From NCBI GenBank assembly GCA_016748015.1, contig JAAOMT010000193.1:350042-414041 (forward strand): a stretch of DNA of 64,000 bases. Reading direction: 5' to 3'. The stretch is from Geosiphon pyriformis. Lineage: Eukaryota; Glomeromycota; Glomeromycetes; Archaeosporales; Geosiphonaceae. Positions 12,424 through 22,985 of the stretch are shown piece by piece (the stretch's first letter is position 1; each line of letters begins with the position of its first letter). Both the position numbers and the translations under genes were made by a program. Below the pieces are notes generated by a model. The model did no database searches, had not been told where the DNA came from, and was given only the letters and a program-made list of their open reading frames with translations.

Positions 12424-13173
12424 TGTTACAGGTGATTATTTGGAATCTTAAAGCAAATAACAAATCCATAACTTGGTGCTCAATTGATATTATAATGTTG
12501 GTATCTGAAGGTTTTTATAATCTGAAGATTTTGGTTGAGTTTTTTGTATAATGAACAAAGATTCAATAGTGTTTTAGTAGTCTTCTGGAATCACAATTCT
12601 GTTGAATTTTTTTCTTAGCATAGTGGCTGGTAATCTGGCAGAGATGTTCTTTTGATAAGTTATCCTTAATTTATTAAACTTTATATTCTTCCTTTGAGAT
12701 TTTTTATTAGGCTATTTTTGACATTAATAATTCAGTGCTTTACTCTTTAATCAATTAGTTAACAACAAGAAATAACAAACTAACAGAGAAAAAAATAAAA
12801 AAAAAGAAAGAAATAAGCCAAGACAATAAATGTTAGTATTCCATCAATAGCTGTGATCAAGAACTATTGTTTCAGCATAGTTAAATATTAGCAACTATTA
12901 ACATAAAGTGTTGATAATAGAAAGAAAATTGAGATAGCAAATAATTATTTATTAATATTTGTGATGTGGAAGGTTGCTTAGATTAAATCTAAACTGAAAG
13001 GTCTTTCTTTTTTGTTTCTAATGCTACCACTATATATATATAATTGAGATTTCTTGTATAAGAATCCTGAAATTTCTGAAATCCTGTAATTTCTTTGAAA
13101 AAAATCCTGGAATTTTACATTTTACTATGACTACTTTATATGTTACTATACTTTTTATATTCTATAAGCAACA
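12424..13173 (-). repeat. Element C 3' LTR
   Basis: About 750 bp, starting TGTTACAGGTGATTATTTGG and ending AAGCAACA. It is shorter than its partner at 31316-32144 mainly because the GAATTC-type repeat array near 13050-13110 has fewer units. Confidence 0.88.
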
Positions 13174-13960
13174 TTATTCCCTCCTTTTTAATATTGAGCT
13201 CTATTGAGATCTCCTAATTCTAACTCTTCATCTTTAAGATTTTTTGACCTTTTTTTCTGAGAATTATTTGTGTTATCTTGTTTTGTAATTTTTCAAATTG
13301 AGCATTGATTATTTTTCTTATTTGGTTAATAGTAATGAAGTCCATTGCTGAATTGAGTAGAATTTTTAGTTGGTTTTGAAATCCAACTTGTAATTAATAA
13401 ATGACTTGTGCTTGTGTGATTAGATTGTTCTTTCTCACAAATTGTTTAAGTTGCTGTAATATTTCTGAGTCAAATAATTGTTTTGTTTTATCCATATATA
13501 AATTTTGGATATTCAGATGTTGTTCCAAGTGAAAATAACAAAAGTTTCTTGAAAATTGTTGTGTTCACCAATTCCATATTTCTATTGTCAACTTTTGATA
13601 TAAAATGACTTTTGGTTGTGCTTCTATTGCCAATTTCACTTTTGTGATTATTTTGTCAATAATATTTTCTGTTTTTCTTTATACTTTATCTCATGGTTCT
13701 TTTCTGGTGTTTTTGTATCTAATGATTTGTTGATTGATTGTAATTTCCATCTCTTGTTGTTAGATCAGTTAAAAAAGTTGTTGTGTTAGTAAGTGAATGT
13801 TGTCAGTAATTTCCATTTTTCTGCTGTCTTTTGTTATGTTTACTCTGTCTTTATATTTTTTTTAGTTGTTTAATTTAATGTGTTGGTGTTAATAATAATG
13901 ATTGGTTTTAGATCTTGTGGAATTTCATCTGGTTAGACTAGTATTCTCTATACTTCCAAT
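13174..13960 (-). pseudogene. Element C ORF3 downstream of integrase (decayed)
   Basis: Minus-strand reading after the integrase tail gives a Gln/Lys-rich helical protein with many short matches to the same slot of D (46221-46960): a start near NGNY/MEIT, then ...TIDKII-type and NIRNLYMNKTKQLFD-type phrases, and finally VQKILKN-GELELxNLNKAQY just before the polypurine tract (13174-13190 on the map). Several stops are CAA to TAA or CAG to TAG. The conservation of phrases between C and D suggests it was once translated. No known domain is recognised. Confidence 0.55.
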
Positions 13961-14110
13961 TGTAGAATATTACTAATGAATAATGATAATATATTGCAAT
14001 ATGGTTTCAGTCAATCTCCATGTGCTATTTTGGTTAAACTTTTGTTGTTCAACCTTAATTTATAAGCTTCATTTTCTAGAATTTCTTCTATGTGAAATAG
14101 TCTGTCCCAT
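13961..14110 (-). pseudogene. Element C integrase tail (left of element B)
   Basis: The minus-strand reading HIEEILENEAYKLRLNNKSL followed by TKIAHGDWLKPYCNIL is the end of the SH3-like integrase tail. The matching upstream half lies at 23941 onward, so B split the integrase tail. CCAT at 14107-14110 is the target-site copy. Confidence 0.75.
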
Positions 14111-15088
14111 TGTTACCAGACAAAATTAGAGATATTATTTAGCATGAAATTATCTTATAATTTCTATCATTAATTAGCATATCATTTCAAATTATCACTT
14201 ATTACATTAGCAAAAATGTCCAAAAATTATCATTTAATTAATAACCCAAATTGTACACAACACAAATATAACCTAATTGTAATGATCAATTATGCAATAC
14301 CCTGAACTATGTAACATTCAAAAGTTTGCCGAAATTTGTAGAAATTTGCCAAAATAATTGATAGTTCACCAAAATATCTAATAGTTTGCAGAAATAACTT
14401 GTAGTTTACCGAAATATATCTTTAGTTCAGTGAAATAGTAGAAAATAGCAAAGTTCAAGTTCATAGAATAGTGTTATGACAAGTTGTATAAAAGAAGAGC
14501 TTCTCTTTTCGAGAAAATGTATCTTACTTTAGATTTATTACTTAGAACTATTCTTACACACACAAAAAAAAATAAATATCAAATAATTCGAAAAACCAAA
14601 CTCTTTAAATTGTTGCACTTGGAAAATCCTCAAAACCCAACTAACGTTTTGAAATTGATTAGTTACCAATTTCAGTAAACTGTTAGTGACTTTAGGCCTG
14701 AATAGAAAACGTTTCTCTTGACAAAATTCTATTTCTTTTACATTTTTTTTATTTTCTTTTTATTTCCTTACTATAATCATTAGGGTAGCCTACAGACGAG
14801 ATTCCTGTAGAAGAGTTGACTTTCACAGCAAAATAACTACACATTTTTTTAATAAGCTTCCAAATGAGCATTTCCTAGGAAAGAGTTGACATTTACTACA
14901 ATGTAACTACATAAAGCAACTGGCACGGAATTGGTTATTCCACTTATAAGTCCAGCAGTTCAAATTATAGGAGATAATTTGAAGATAAATTCAGTTACTG
15001 GAGGTTCAACCACATCCAGAAAACGTGAATTCACAGCAAACAAGCATCAACAACAGTTAAAAAAAGAGACCAAAAACCTCCAGTAACA
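14111..15088 (+). repeat. Element B 5' LTR
   Basis: It starts TGTTACCAGA and ends CCAGTAACA. It matches 22954-23936 closely. By eye all substitutions between the two are transitions, plus one 5-bp indel near 14183. A TATA box lies about 380 bp in. Confidence 0.95.
14487..14494 (+). promoter_or_regulatory. TATA box in element B 5' LTR
   Basis: TATAAAAG lies in a TTG-TATAAAAG-AAGAG context and is identical in the 3' LTR at 23335-23342. It probably sets the start of the element transcript and so the U3/R border. A 64-codon open frame overlapping it in both LTRs looks incidental. Confidence 0.6.
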
Positions 15089-15090
15089 TT

Positions 15091-15106
15091 TGGTGCTCTC
15101 CCACAG
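15091..15106 (+). promoter_or_regulatory. Element B primer binding site
   Basis: TGGTGCTCTCCCACAG starts two bases after the LTR end (TT spacer). It begins with the TGG complementary to a tRNA CCA tail and shares TGGTGCT with the other elements here. Confidence 0.8.
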
Positions 15107-15119
15107 AAACAACACAGCA

Positions 15120-16900
15120 AAAATAACTTCAAAGTGGCGACCACACCAGACACAACAACTCTAGAGTATTACCAGTCAATTTACACTCACTGCAAGCAAA
15201 AATTCAACATTCCAGGCGGAATTGAAGTTGTCAAGAAATCAGTATACTAATACATTAAAAACCGCATCAACAATTATCTTTTTGGAAATTACAATATCTC
15301 AAAAGTTAGAAGCAATCTTTACAATAATTTAGCACACTATTCACAGTTGGGAACTGAAGACTTTAACAGTGAAACATTTGCCATTTACTTTCACGAACTT
15401 AATTTTAACATTATCAAATACTGTGAAGAAACATATCCAGTACAGTCTTAATACACTATTGATTTTAAATCGGAAACAGAAACAAGCAACAAAGGCAAAA
15501 ACAAATTAAAACAATACTCAAGAACCACCCCAAATACTCCAACACTACTAAAAACAACTGCCAAACATTTACAAACACCTGAACAAGGAACCAGTTCAAA
15601 ATTTCCACTTACTATCACACCTTTTCCAGCTTTACTTGCACAAGCACAAATACCTAATTCACCCTTAAATCGATTTGTAAGACCAGAAGATTTTACATCA
15701 CTCAGAAGTCCCACCAGACAACAAGAACCCTTTCAAACTAGTTCCAATCTCCTTGATTTTCTAGCTGAAAATCAAAGTGAACACTCTGAGACAGCAGCAA
15801 ACGAAGAAAATGACTTTGAAATAACTAAAAAAGAATCAATAGACAGTGAAAACGAAGAAAACGAAATGACAACATACATCGCAAAAATCCCTAAATTTAA
15901 TGGAGAAGATATTGAGACCAGTCTCCAAAAATGGCTTGACCAAGTTATTAAAGCTGGAGATACAAATGGATGGAATGCTGCCAGAATGTTAAGAACAATT
16001 CCCTATTTTCTCAAAGGAACAGCAGGAGAATGGTTTGAAAACTTGGCTGTCCTATTCAATGATTAAAACACTTTCAAAGCAGCCTTTCTTGAACAGTTCA
16101 CCAACAATAATATCTCTATCACCCTTCGCAATTGTTTTCAAAATATCAAACAAGAACCCTCTGAATCTGTATGACTTATATTGGAAAATTCAACAAACTT
16201 CTCAGACAAATTCGCCAACTCGAAACAAACAATTATTATTCCAATGCTCAAATCTTGGATCAATTTATCACTGGTCTAAAAGATAAACTAATTAAAAAGA
16301 TTCACCCACATGTGCCAGAAGATTTAAACTCTGCCATACAGCATGTGAAAAGATACGAAATGGCCATGGAAGAGGCCAATCGCACAAAACTTGTAAATTT
16401 GGCAATTGGAGAAACCAGCTCAACAGCTGAGGAAAAAATTAACCAACTCACAAAAAAGGTTGAAAACTACTTCACCAATTAACAACAACAGCAACCCCAA
16501 AGATATCAACCACCCCAAAGACAAAATCAAAATAACTTTGCACCACTTTCCAATAACCAGCCTCAGAATTGCCATTACTATGAAATCTCTGGCCACTGGA
16601 AAAGAGATTGCAGAAAGCTACAATGAGACCAACAAAATAGGAGTAATCAATGTTACCTTCCACCACAGCAATCTTATTATCAACCACCACTACCAGCTTA
16701 CTATCCACCAAGACTCCAATACCAAAATAACTATTATCAGCTCACTCCACAGCCAATCCAACAGCAATACCAACAACCACTCACACAACATTATCAAGTA
16801 CCTGCTCAAAGACTGATTACACAAAATCAATTCACATCACAAAACCGATACCAAGTAAACAACAATAGAATCAGTTTGAACAACTAATTGGTTCTCTGAA
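15120..16900 (+). pseudogene. Element B gag (capsid-like plus zinc knuckle)
   Basis: Reading from about 15150 gives an N-terminal helical region (TLEYYQSIYTHCKQKFNIPG, ...SKVRSNLYNNLAHYSQLG). A Pro/Ser/Thr-rich linker follows to about 15840, then the capsid-like domain: MTTYIAKIPKFNGEDIETSL, KWLDQVIKAGDTNGWNAARM, YFLKGTAGEWFENL, with AQILDQFITGLKDKL after a one-base frame slip near 16170. A CCHC knuckle is encoded at 16570-16611 but its second Cys is Tyr (TAT). A Gln/Tyr/Pro-rich tail runs to about 16900. Stops at 16061 and 16482 interrupt it. Gag forms the particle and binds RNA. The ATG is not obvious; an earlier start codon may have mutated. Confidence 0.8.
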
Positions 16901-17039
16901 ATTCCATTCAACTAAGACCCAACTACTACCACACTCAACCCAGTTATTTAACAATGCCAGAAGAACAGGATTTTCACCATACTGCACCCTTGGAAGGTAG
17001 AGCTGCAGCACAACAACAAAACCCTTCTTATACTCTCAC

Positions 17040-17560
17040 CACAATCCCACCAGCCAGAATCGCTGAAAATGCTAATCTTTCAAATATATTTCCTTTTGAG
17101 TTCAAAGTAAATGAGTCACCATTCCTGCTTAGCAATGCAGCCGCCAATGAACAAAAAGCAATCACAGCTATGTATACTGAAGCAAAAGTCGAAGGAAAGA
17201 CAATTCACTTGATCCTAAACAGTGGATCCACCGGAAGCATTATTATCTACCAGTTAATGCAACAGTTGAAGAGAAATGTTGACTGACCAGCTCAAACAGT
17301 AATTGTCACTGCTGATGGCATGAAAAAGACCCCAGTAGGAGAAATTGACAATTTTCCATTCACTCTTGATGGAATTACTATTCCAGTCAAAGTTCTTATA
17401 ATGGACGCACCCCAGTACCAAGCTCTTGTCGGAAATGATTGGCTTCAAAAAGCCAATGCTAATCTGAATTGGGAAACACAAGAGTTAACAATCTCCTACC
17501 AAAGACAACACGCCCGAGTACCTGCCACTTGTGGTATATTCAACAAATGCTCTAAAAAAG
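17040..17560 (+). pseudogene. Element B retropepsin-like protease
   Basis: This lies in the same frame as the end of gag. TAMYTEAKVEGKTIHLILN leads into the active-site loop LNSGSTGS; the codon at 17218-17220 is AAC (Asn), where the family has the catalytic Asp. VIVTADGMKKTPVGEIDNFP and QYQALVGNDWLQKANANLNW are the later beta strands. A TGA at 17284-17286 replaces a Trp-type codon. With Asn at the active site the enzyme should be inactive. It ends in a VPATCGIFNK peptide that starts the next module. Confidence 0.85.
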
Positions 17561-17569
17561 CCTCAGCTT

Positions 17570-18428
17570 TTGAATTCGAACCGGAAGAGGAAAAACCCCT
17601 TATTAAAACATTCATGGCTTTTGAATCAACGTCCAACTGGGCCAATGAAACAGAACAAGAACATTTTACCCCACACTCTGAACCCGAAACCTCTAGATGG
17701 AATATTCCTTACTTAAAACCCAAACCAAAGAAATAACACCCCTATATTCCCCTTAAATATAAGGACTGCCACAAGAAACTATTATCAATGGGAGCCTGCA
17801 TTTCATCTGAAAAAGAATATGAAAATCATACTTGTTATTACTGCAAGGCATGCCACAGAGAATGATGGAGCCATCTAATAAAAAGGAGCAGAAAATGGGA
17901 CAACATCCCTTGTTTGACTTGTGGAGATATGCTATTGGGAGAATACAATTAGATTGATATAGCCATGAGAGGAGGAGTCTGCGATCAGACCTGCTAATAT
18001 GCTTTATCAATTTCAGAAAAAGTAACAAACTTTATTACTACTCCCATAATGCTGAGATGATTTTTGACTTAGCAATGGCATTAATTAATAGAGCTACCAA
18101 AGAAGATATTTGTCAAATGAAAGAAGCAGAATACATTAAATACACCATGGAATTAGCTGGATTCGATTACGAAGATAAAGTAAAAGTCTACCACCAAATT
18201 GCAAGTCACACCTACCCAATCCAAGAAGCTCAAATTCAACGATTAGAACAAATAAACATTAGGCTATGTGAAGAATGCATTATGTCTTGTGATGAACAGT
18301 GGTGTCTTGAATGCTATGCTTTTAGTATCCCCTTGCCCAGCAAAAATGATGAAAACAAAATTGAATTTGGAGAACCTGAAGCAATGGAAGAAATTGAAAC
18401 AACACCTATCTACCTTATCAAAAATTAG
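17570..18428 (+). pseudogene. Element B Cys-rich zinc-ribbon-like module
   Basis: An acidic linker is followed (17768 onward) by CHKKLLSMGACISSEKE, TCYYCKACHRE, KWDNIPCLTCGDMLL and GGVCDQTC. A second Cys group at 18265-18330 reads LCEECIMSCDEQWCLECYAF. That gives at least seven C-x2-C or C-x3-C pairs in about 190 residues. Stops fall at Trp or Gln positions and the frame slips by one near 18040; the last stretch, 18057-18428, is open. Metal binding is inferred from Cys spacing. It may help Gag-Pol bind nucleic acid or position the dUTPase, but I know of no assigned role. Confidence 0.65.
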
Positions 18429-18477
18429 CCTGCCTTACAACTTAAATACTTTAACAACAACGGACATAGAATAAAAT

Positions 18478-18869
18478 CCGAAAAAGCACATGAAATTGAT
18501 GCTGGATATGATCTAAGATATCCAGGCAAGAATACTCTTGTTCTCAAACCCAAATTCCTCACAAAAATCAACCTCAAAATTGCACTCAAAATTCTGCCAG
18601 GAGCAATAGTTCAAATTACCTCCCGGTCCTCTCTGGCAAGCAAAGGAATCAATGTCAGAGGAGGAATAATCAATGCTGGATATACTGGAGACATTACAGT
18701 GATGCTTCAAAATGAAACTGACAAACCATTTAAGATTGAACATGCTGAAAAAATTGCCCGAGCTATTTATCTACTCTTAATCAACATTTTGGGTTTGCAA
18801 CTAGTCAATCAAAGAGAACAATTAGGAAAAAGCAATAGAGGAACCCAAGGTTTTGGTTCAACTGGATAA
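18478..18869 (+). pseudogene. Element B dUTPase domain
   Basis: All five trimeric dUTPase motifs are in one open frame. Motif I is DAGYDLRYPG (18498 on). Motif II is SRSSLASKGI. Motif III is GGIINAGYTGDI with AAT (18672-18674) in place of the catalytic Asp codon. Motif IV is KIEHAEKIARAIYLL, and motif V is RGTQGFGSTG (to 18866). A TAA follows directly at 18867. The reaction is dUTP to dUMP plus pyrophosphate. Retroviral dUTPases lower uracil in cDNA and supply dUMP, and the same role is inferred here. The Asp to Asn change should abolish catalysis in this copy. Frame continuity with the Cys-rich module and linker shows it was part of the pol polyprotein. Confidence 0.92.
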
Positions 18870-19500
18870 TTCACAGTTCCAGTTAATATAGCTCTTAACA
18901 CACAAAACAAATCCCACCAGATTCTCAGACTTCCACAACCAATTACCATCTCACTCTTTGGAGAACATCCAAAAATCTACACCTGCCCAAAGCCAACAAC
19001 CACACAACAAATTTTTGAGTCCAATGAACAAGTCTGCTTAAAACATAATATTTTGATCCCAAACATTTATATTCCAGAAGGAACAAAGAAAGTCCGAGTT
19101 ACTTTTTACAACTCCAATAATTACCCAATAATTTTATTAAATAATTTAGAAATTGGAGTTATTCACAGTAATATATTTCAACAAGAATTACCCCAAACAG
19201 TCCCCGATTTCTCTAAAATTATTGGATATTCACTACCAAAAATCAACCCAAACCCCAGCTCCGAAAACTACCATGTTGTCATGGAAAAACTATCTCAAAT
19301 CAACATGGGACAACTTGAACCACAACAACAGACCCAGCTCAAAGAGCTAATTGCAGAATTTGCCAATATCTTTGCTGAAAACAACAATGACTTAGGAAGA
19401 ACCAATTTGGTCCAACACCAAATTTATACAGGAGATGCCAAACCAAGAAGACAACAAGCATATTGAGTTGCTCCAGAAAGCCACCAATTCATCTGAGAAG
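18870..19500 (+). pseudogene. Element B linker between dUTPase and RT
   Basis: The reading is open in the dUTPase frame apart from single stops. FTVPVNIALNTQNKSHQIL leads to a beta-rich stretch (19053-19466) with RVTFYNSNNYPIILLNNLEI. A helical lead-in then reads QINMGQLEPQQQTQLKELIA, FANIFAENNNDLGRTNLVQH and TGDAKPRRQQAY, the usual entry to Gypsy RT. The beta part resembles the small spacer fold found before RT in other Gypsy elements. TGA at 19464 stands for Trp. Confidence 0.65.
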
Positions 19501-20330
19501 AAGTACAACAAATGCTTAACAATGGGCTCATCCAACCCTCCATGAGTTTTTGGGCTTTACCTGTAGTGCTAGTTAAAAAGAAAAATGGAAAGATCCAATT
19601 TTGTGTTAACTATCGACAACTCAATAGTGTTACAATTGGAAACGCCTATCCTCTTCCCCGAATTGATGACATGTTAGATGCCCTTGGAAAATCCAAATAT
19701 TTTTCAACACTAGATTTAGAAAGCAGTTACTGGCAAGTTGCTATGAATCCCAAAGATTGTCCCAAAACAACATTTACCACCCAAGGCAAAAATTACAAGT
19801 TTAATGTAATGCCTTTCGGATTATGCAATGCACCAGCAACGTTTTAGAGATTAATAGATGTTGTGTACCAAGGACTTCTTTGGAAGTCAGTAGTCGTTTA
19901 TCTTGATGATACTGATGTTTATTCTCCATCATTTGAATTATACTTAAAACACCTGCAAGAAGTTTTTCAATAATTATGAAAAGCAGGACTAAAACGCAAT
20001 ATCGAAAAATGCTACTTTAGAAAAACAAGCCTGGCTTTCCTTGGTCATATTGTTAGTAAAGATAGAATCAAACCAGACTCTGGAAAAATCAGCATTGTCA
20101 AAAACTTCAAAACTCCTTGAAACACTACAGAACTAAAAGGATTCATAGGATTAGCATCCTACTATCGGAAGTTTATCAAAAGATTCTTGGAAATTACAAA
20201 ACCCCTCAACCAGCTCACCACCAAAAACGTTGAATACAAATGGACTACCAAACACCAAAAAGCTTTTGAAATTCTCAAGAAAAAACTGACAACAGCTCTA
20301 ATTCTCACCTACCCGGATTTCAGCAACCGA
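19501..20330 (+). pseudogene. Element B reverse transcriptase
   Basis: The RT blocks appear in order: MLNNGLIQPSMSFWALPVVL, KKKNGKIQFCVNYRQLNSVT, AYPLPRIDDMLDAL, YFSTLDLESSYWQVAMN (first catalytic Asp), VMPFGLCNAPATF, then the palm box YLDD at 19899-19910, FLGHIVSKDRIKPD, and ELKGFIGLASYYRKFIKRF of the thumb. All three catalytic aspartates are present, unlike the other elements here. TAG at 19845-19847 and TAA or TGA at Gln or Trp codons downstream (near 19970 and 20118) break it. Of the RT copies in the window this is the least damaged. Confidence 0.9.
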
Positions 20331-20708
20331 TTTTGACTAGCTACAGATGCTTTGTATACTGCTTTTGGTGCCATTTTATCACAACTAGATGACAATGGAA
20401 ATAAGCAAGTAATTGCTTATGCTAGCAGAACATTAAAACTAGCTGAGAAAAACTACCCTGCCACAGAACTAAAAACAGCAGCTGTAATTTGGGCCCTACA
20501 CCACTTCAATCTTTATCTCAGGCCTAAAGAATTCGATATTATCACTGATAATATTGGACTCAAATGGCTTCAGAACAAAAATACTCAGCTGAATGCAAAA
20601 CAAACCCGATGGACAAGATTTCTAGTAAACTATCAATACATAGTACATCACAAACCAGGAAAACTCCACACTAATGTTGACTGTCTCTCCAAAATGAGAC
20701 AAAATTAG
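20331..20708 (+). pseudogene. Element B RNase H
   Basis: This is open from 20352 in the RT frame. LATDALYTAFGAILSQ gives the first Asp. KQVIAYASRTLKLAEKNYPA then TELKTAAVIWAL gives the Glu, and FDIITDNIGLKWL gives the next Asp. It ends HHKPGKLHTNVDCLSKM, the normal tail of Gypsy RNase H (family N-x-x-A-D-x-L-S). A TAG at 20706-20708 ends the frame. The active-site acids look intact. Confidence 0.85.
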
Positions 20709-20949
20709 AAAAACACAAAAACCAACACTCAACTTAACCAACCAAAAGAGCCAACAAACAATGAATTTAAAAAACTACAACAATCTCAAGCAATATTTAG
20801 AAACATTAACAATCCCAACAGATTGGTTTCCAGATGAAAAACATTGACTACAACAATAAGCCAAACAATATTTTTTACACAACATTATTTATCATCGAAA
20901 TTTCAAAAACCCAAACAAACCACTCAGATTAATACAAGAACAGAAAAAA

Positions 20950-22144
20950 GAGACTATATTATACAACATACACTCAGATCCTTCATCAGCCCACTTTGGA
21001 AAAGACAGCACCACCCAAAGAACACTAGAATACTACTTTTGGCCTCAAATGAAAAAAGACATTCATGAATATGTCAAATCTTGTGATAATTGTCAAAGAA
21101 GAGGAGAAACTTGCCCTACAGAACCTTTAAATCCAATCAAAGTTGGACAGCCTTTTAACAGAGTTGGTATCAATTTAGTCGGACTACAACTTATTACAAA
21201 CCAAGGAAACCATTATATTGCAGTAGCTGTAGACTATCTCACCAAATGGCCTGAAGCCAGAGCCATTCAATGGGCAGATGCAAAATCAATAGCAAACTTC
21301 ATCTACGAAGACATCATTTGTAGACATGGATGCCCAATAGAATTTTTATCTGATCAAGAAACACATTTTGTGAACAATTTAATCCAGAAAATTTGTGGAT
21401 GATTTAATGTTAAGAGACCATTATTTTCACCTTATCATCCACAAACAAATGGACTTGTAAAATGGTTCAACAGAACATTGTGTAAATTATTAGCCAAAGT
21501 TTCAACCAATTTTGAACAAGAATGGGATTTCTTTATTTCATCAGTGTTACTAGTATATAGGACACTAAAACAAGATACCACAAAACACACACCATTTGAT
21601 TTAACTTACGGAAGGACGGCAATGTTACCAATTAGTTTCACAGTGAAAACATACCCAGCACAATCAATCAATGAAAACAATTTCCAAGAAATGCTTCAGC
21701 GAAGAGCCTACACTCTGCTTAGCACATTGGAAGGAAAACAACGAATAGCAGCCACCCATATTGAACACTTCCAAGCTCAACAAAAAGAACAGCATGATGA
21801 CAAATTGCCTCCAGTCACCAATGAATTTAAAAATTGGAAACAAAGTTCTCTTACACAGAACTAAAGCTAAAAAACAATGAAGTAGAAAATTTGAGAATAA
21901 ATGGGATAGACCATTCTTTATCCATGAAGTTTTAGGCAACGAATCATAAAAGCTAAGACTTGATGACAAAATTCTAGCAAAAATTGCACATGAAGATTGT
22001 TTGAAACACTATAATTCCAGGAACAATCCTGAACCATTAATTCTACAAATTGGTACACATTCCCCTTTAATCAATCCCAAAAACATTCCCCGAAATTTAG
22101 AACCAATAGTTGTTATTAAACAGCCTCCCAACTTGAACACTTAA
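20950..22144 (+). pseudogene. Element B integrase (HHCC, DDE core, SH3-like tail)
   Basis: The frame is shifted by one from the RT. The HHCC head (20964-21104) is intact: HSDPSSAHFG ... SCDNCQRRG. Core: first Asp in AVAVDYLTKW (21232-21234), second in FLSDQETHF (21352-21354). The codon 35 residues further (21460-21462) is AAA, Lys, where the D,D35E Glu belongs (GLVKWFN). TGA at 21400 replaces Trp. The tail (21750-22144) has QWSRKFENKWDRPFFIHEVL in the GPF/Y position and ends TAA at 22142. Integrase inserts the cDNA with a 4-bp stagger, as the duplications here show. This copy lacks its catalytic Glu. Confidence 0.88.
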
Positions 22145-22265
22145 TTTAAATTTATTATTATAGTTATCTTCTTATAATTTAGAAACAATCTCACAAAAAC
22201 AAAACAAAAATAACATAAAAACCCATACACCAAAAATAATTTTCTTTTATTTCAAATTGCTTATA

Positions 22266-22985
22266 ATGACTATTCCTCAAAATATTTAACAATTATCCCA
22301 AAAACTAATGTTAGCTTTAAAAACAATACCCGAATTATCCATTACTGTTACTGGAAACCACATTAATTATATCCAAACAGAAGTAGTTACAAATTTAGCC
22401 CCATATTCACGAAAATATCACCCATATAAGAAGAACACAAGAAGTTATACTGGAATTCACCTGTCAGAACTTTTAAAGCTTGCTTTAAGAGAAAACCTAA
22501 TGCTCATTCTGATTAATATTCTACCAAATACTACAATTCAACAAAGACTTCAACTGTGTCTCAAGGAGGAAAACACTGAATATCCTCCAATCTATAGATA
22601 TTTTCACATTGGAAAAACACTCTATGAACGGAAACTGGAACTTACAACAGCAAATCTTATAAAAGAAGCTATTCAGAAACAACTCTACAATGAATTCAAG
22701 ACAACAGCTGGATCAACAAACAGTTGCTACAGGTTCAGAGCTGCTCTTAGACTTTATGATCTATTCCACACCTGTGAAAACGTACTACAAAACCCAATTT
22801 TTCAATCTTTGAAGATTCAATACATTGAAAAGCTCACAGAACTGAAATTTCAACAAATTTCAGACCAAATTTTTTCAATAATTTTGGATTATTATCTGGA
22901 AATGACAAACAGTACTTGGACTTCGACGGAGCTCAGTCTTGAGGAGGAGGTTATGTTACCAGATGAAATTAGAGATATTATTTAG
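22266..22985 (+). CDS. Element B ORF3, unknown 240-codon protein ending inside the 3' LTR
   Basis: An ATG at 22266 (MTIPQNI) is in frame with a long open stretch, 22308-22985. Only one TAA (22287-22289, likely from CAA) lies between, so the original start was probably 22266. The last 11 residues (LPDEIRDII) and the stop are encoded by the first 32 bases of the 3' LTR. The protein is mostly helical, with SYTGIHLSELLKLALRENLM, a Cys in QRLQLCLKE, and a SCYRFRAALRLYDLFHTCE stretch. No signal peptide or transmembrane segment is seen and no family is recognised. It lies 121 bp after the integrase stop, probably as a separate reading frame. It is the longest near-intact frame in B. Confidence 0.7.
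22938..22953 (+). promoter_or_regulatory. Element B polypurine tract
   Basis: CTTGAGGAGGAGGTTA lies directly before TGTTACCAGA of the 3' LTR. It overlaps the end of ORF3, where it encodes the LEEEV residues. Confidence 0.8.

Noticed and set aside
13050-13110. GAATTC-type arrays as canonical heat-shock elements
   Set aside because: Heat-shock elements need two bases between GAA and TTC on both sides; here GAA and TTC abut, so only half the pattern fits.
14484-14678. 64-codon frame present in both B LTRs (also 23332-23526)
   Set aside because: It is duplicated only because LTRs are duplicated, overlaps the TATA box, and has low-complexity Leu/Lys composition. There is no sign of coding constraint.
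15120-22144. Alternative genetic code (in-frame TAA, TAG and TGA at Gln and Trp positions)
   Set aside because: All three stops appear at both Gln and Trp positions alongside frameshifts and active-site losses. Single transitions explain them better than recoding.
22266-22985. ORF3 as an envelope protein
   Set aside because: No signal peptide, transmembrane helix, furin-like site or fusion-peptide-like stretch is visible.
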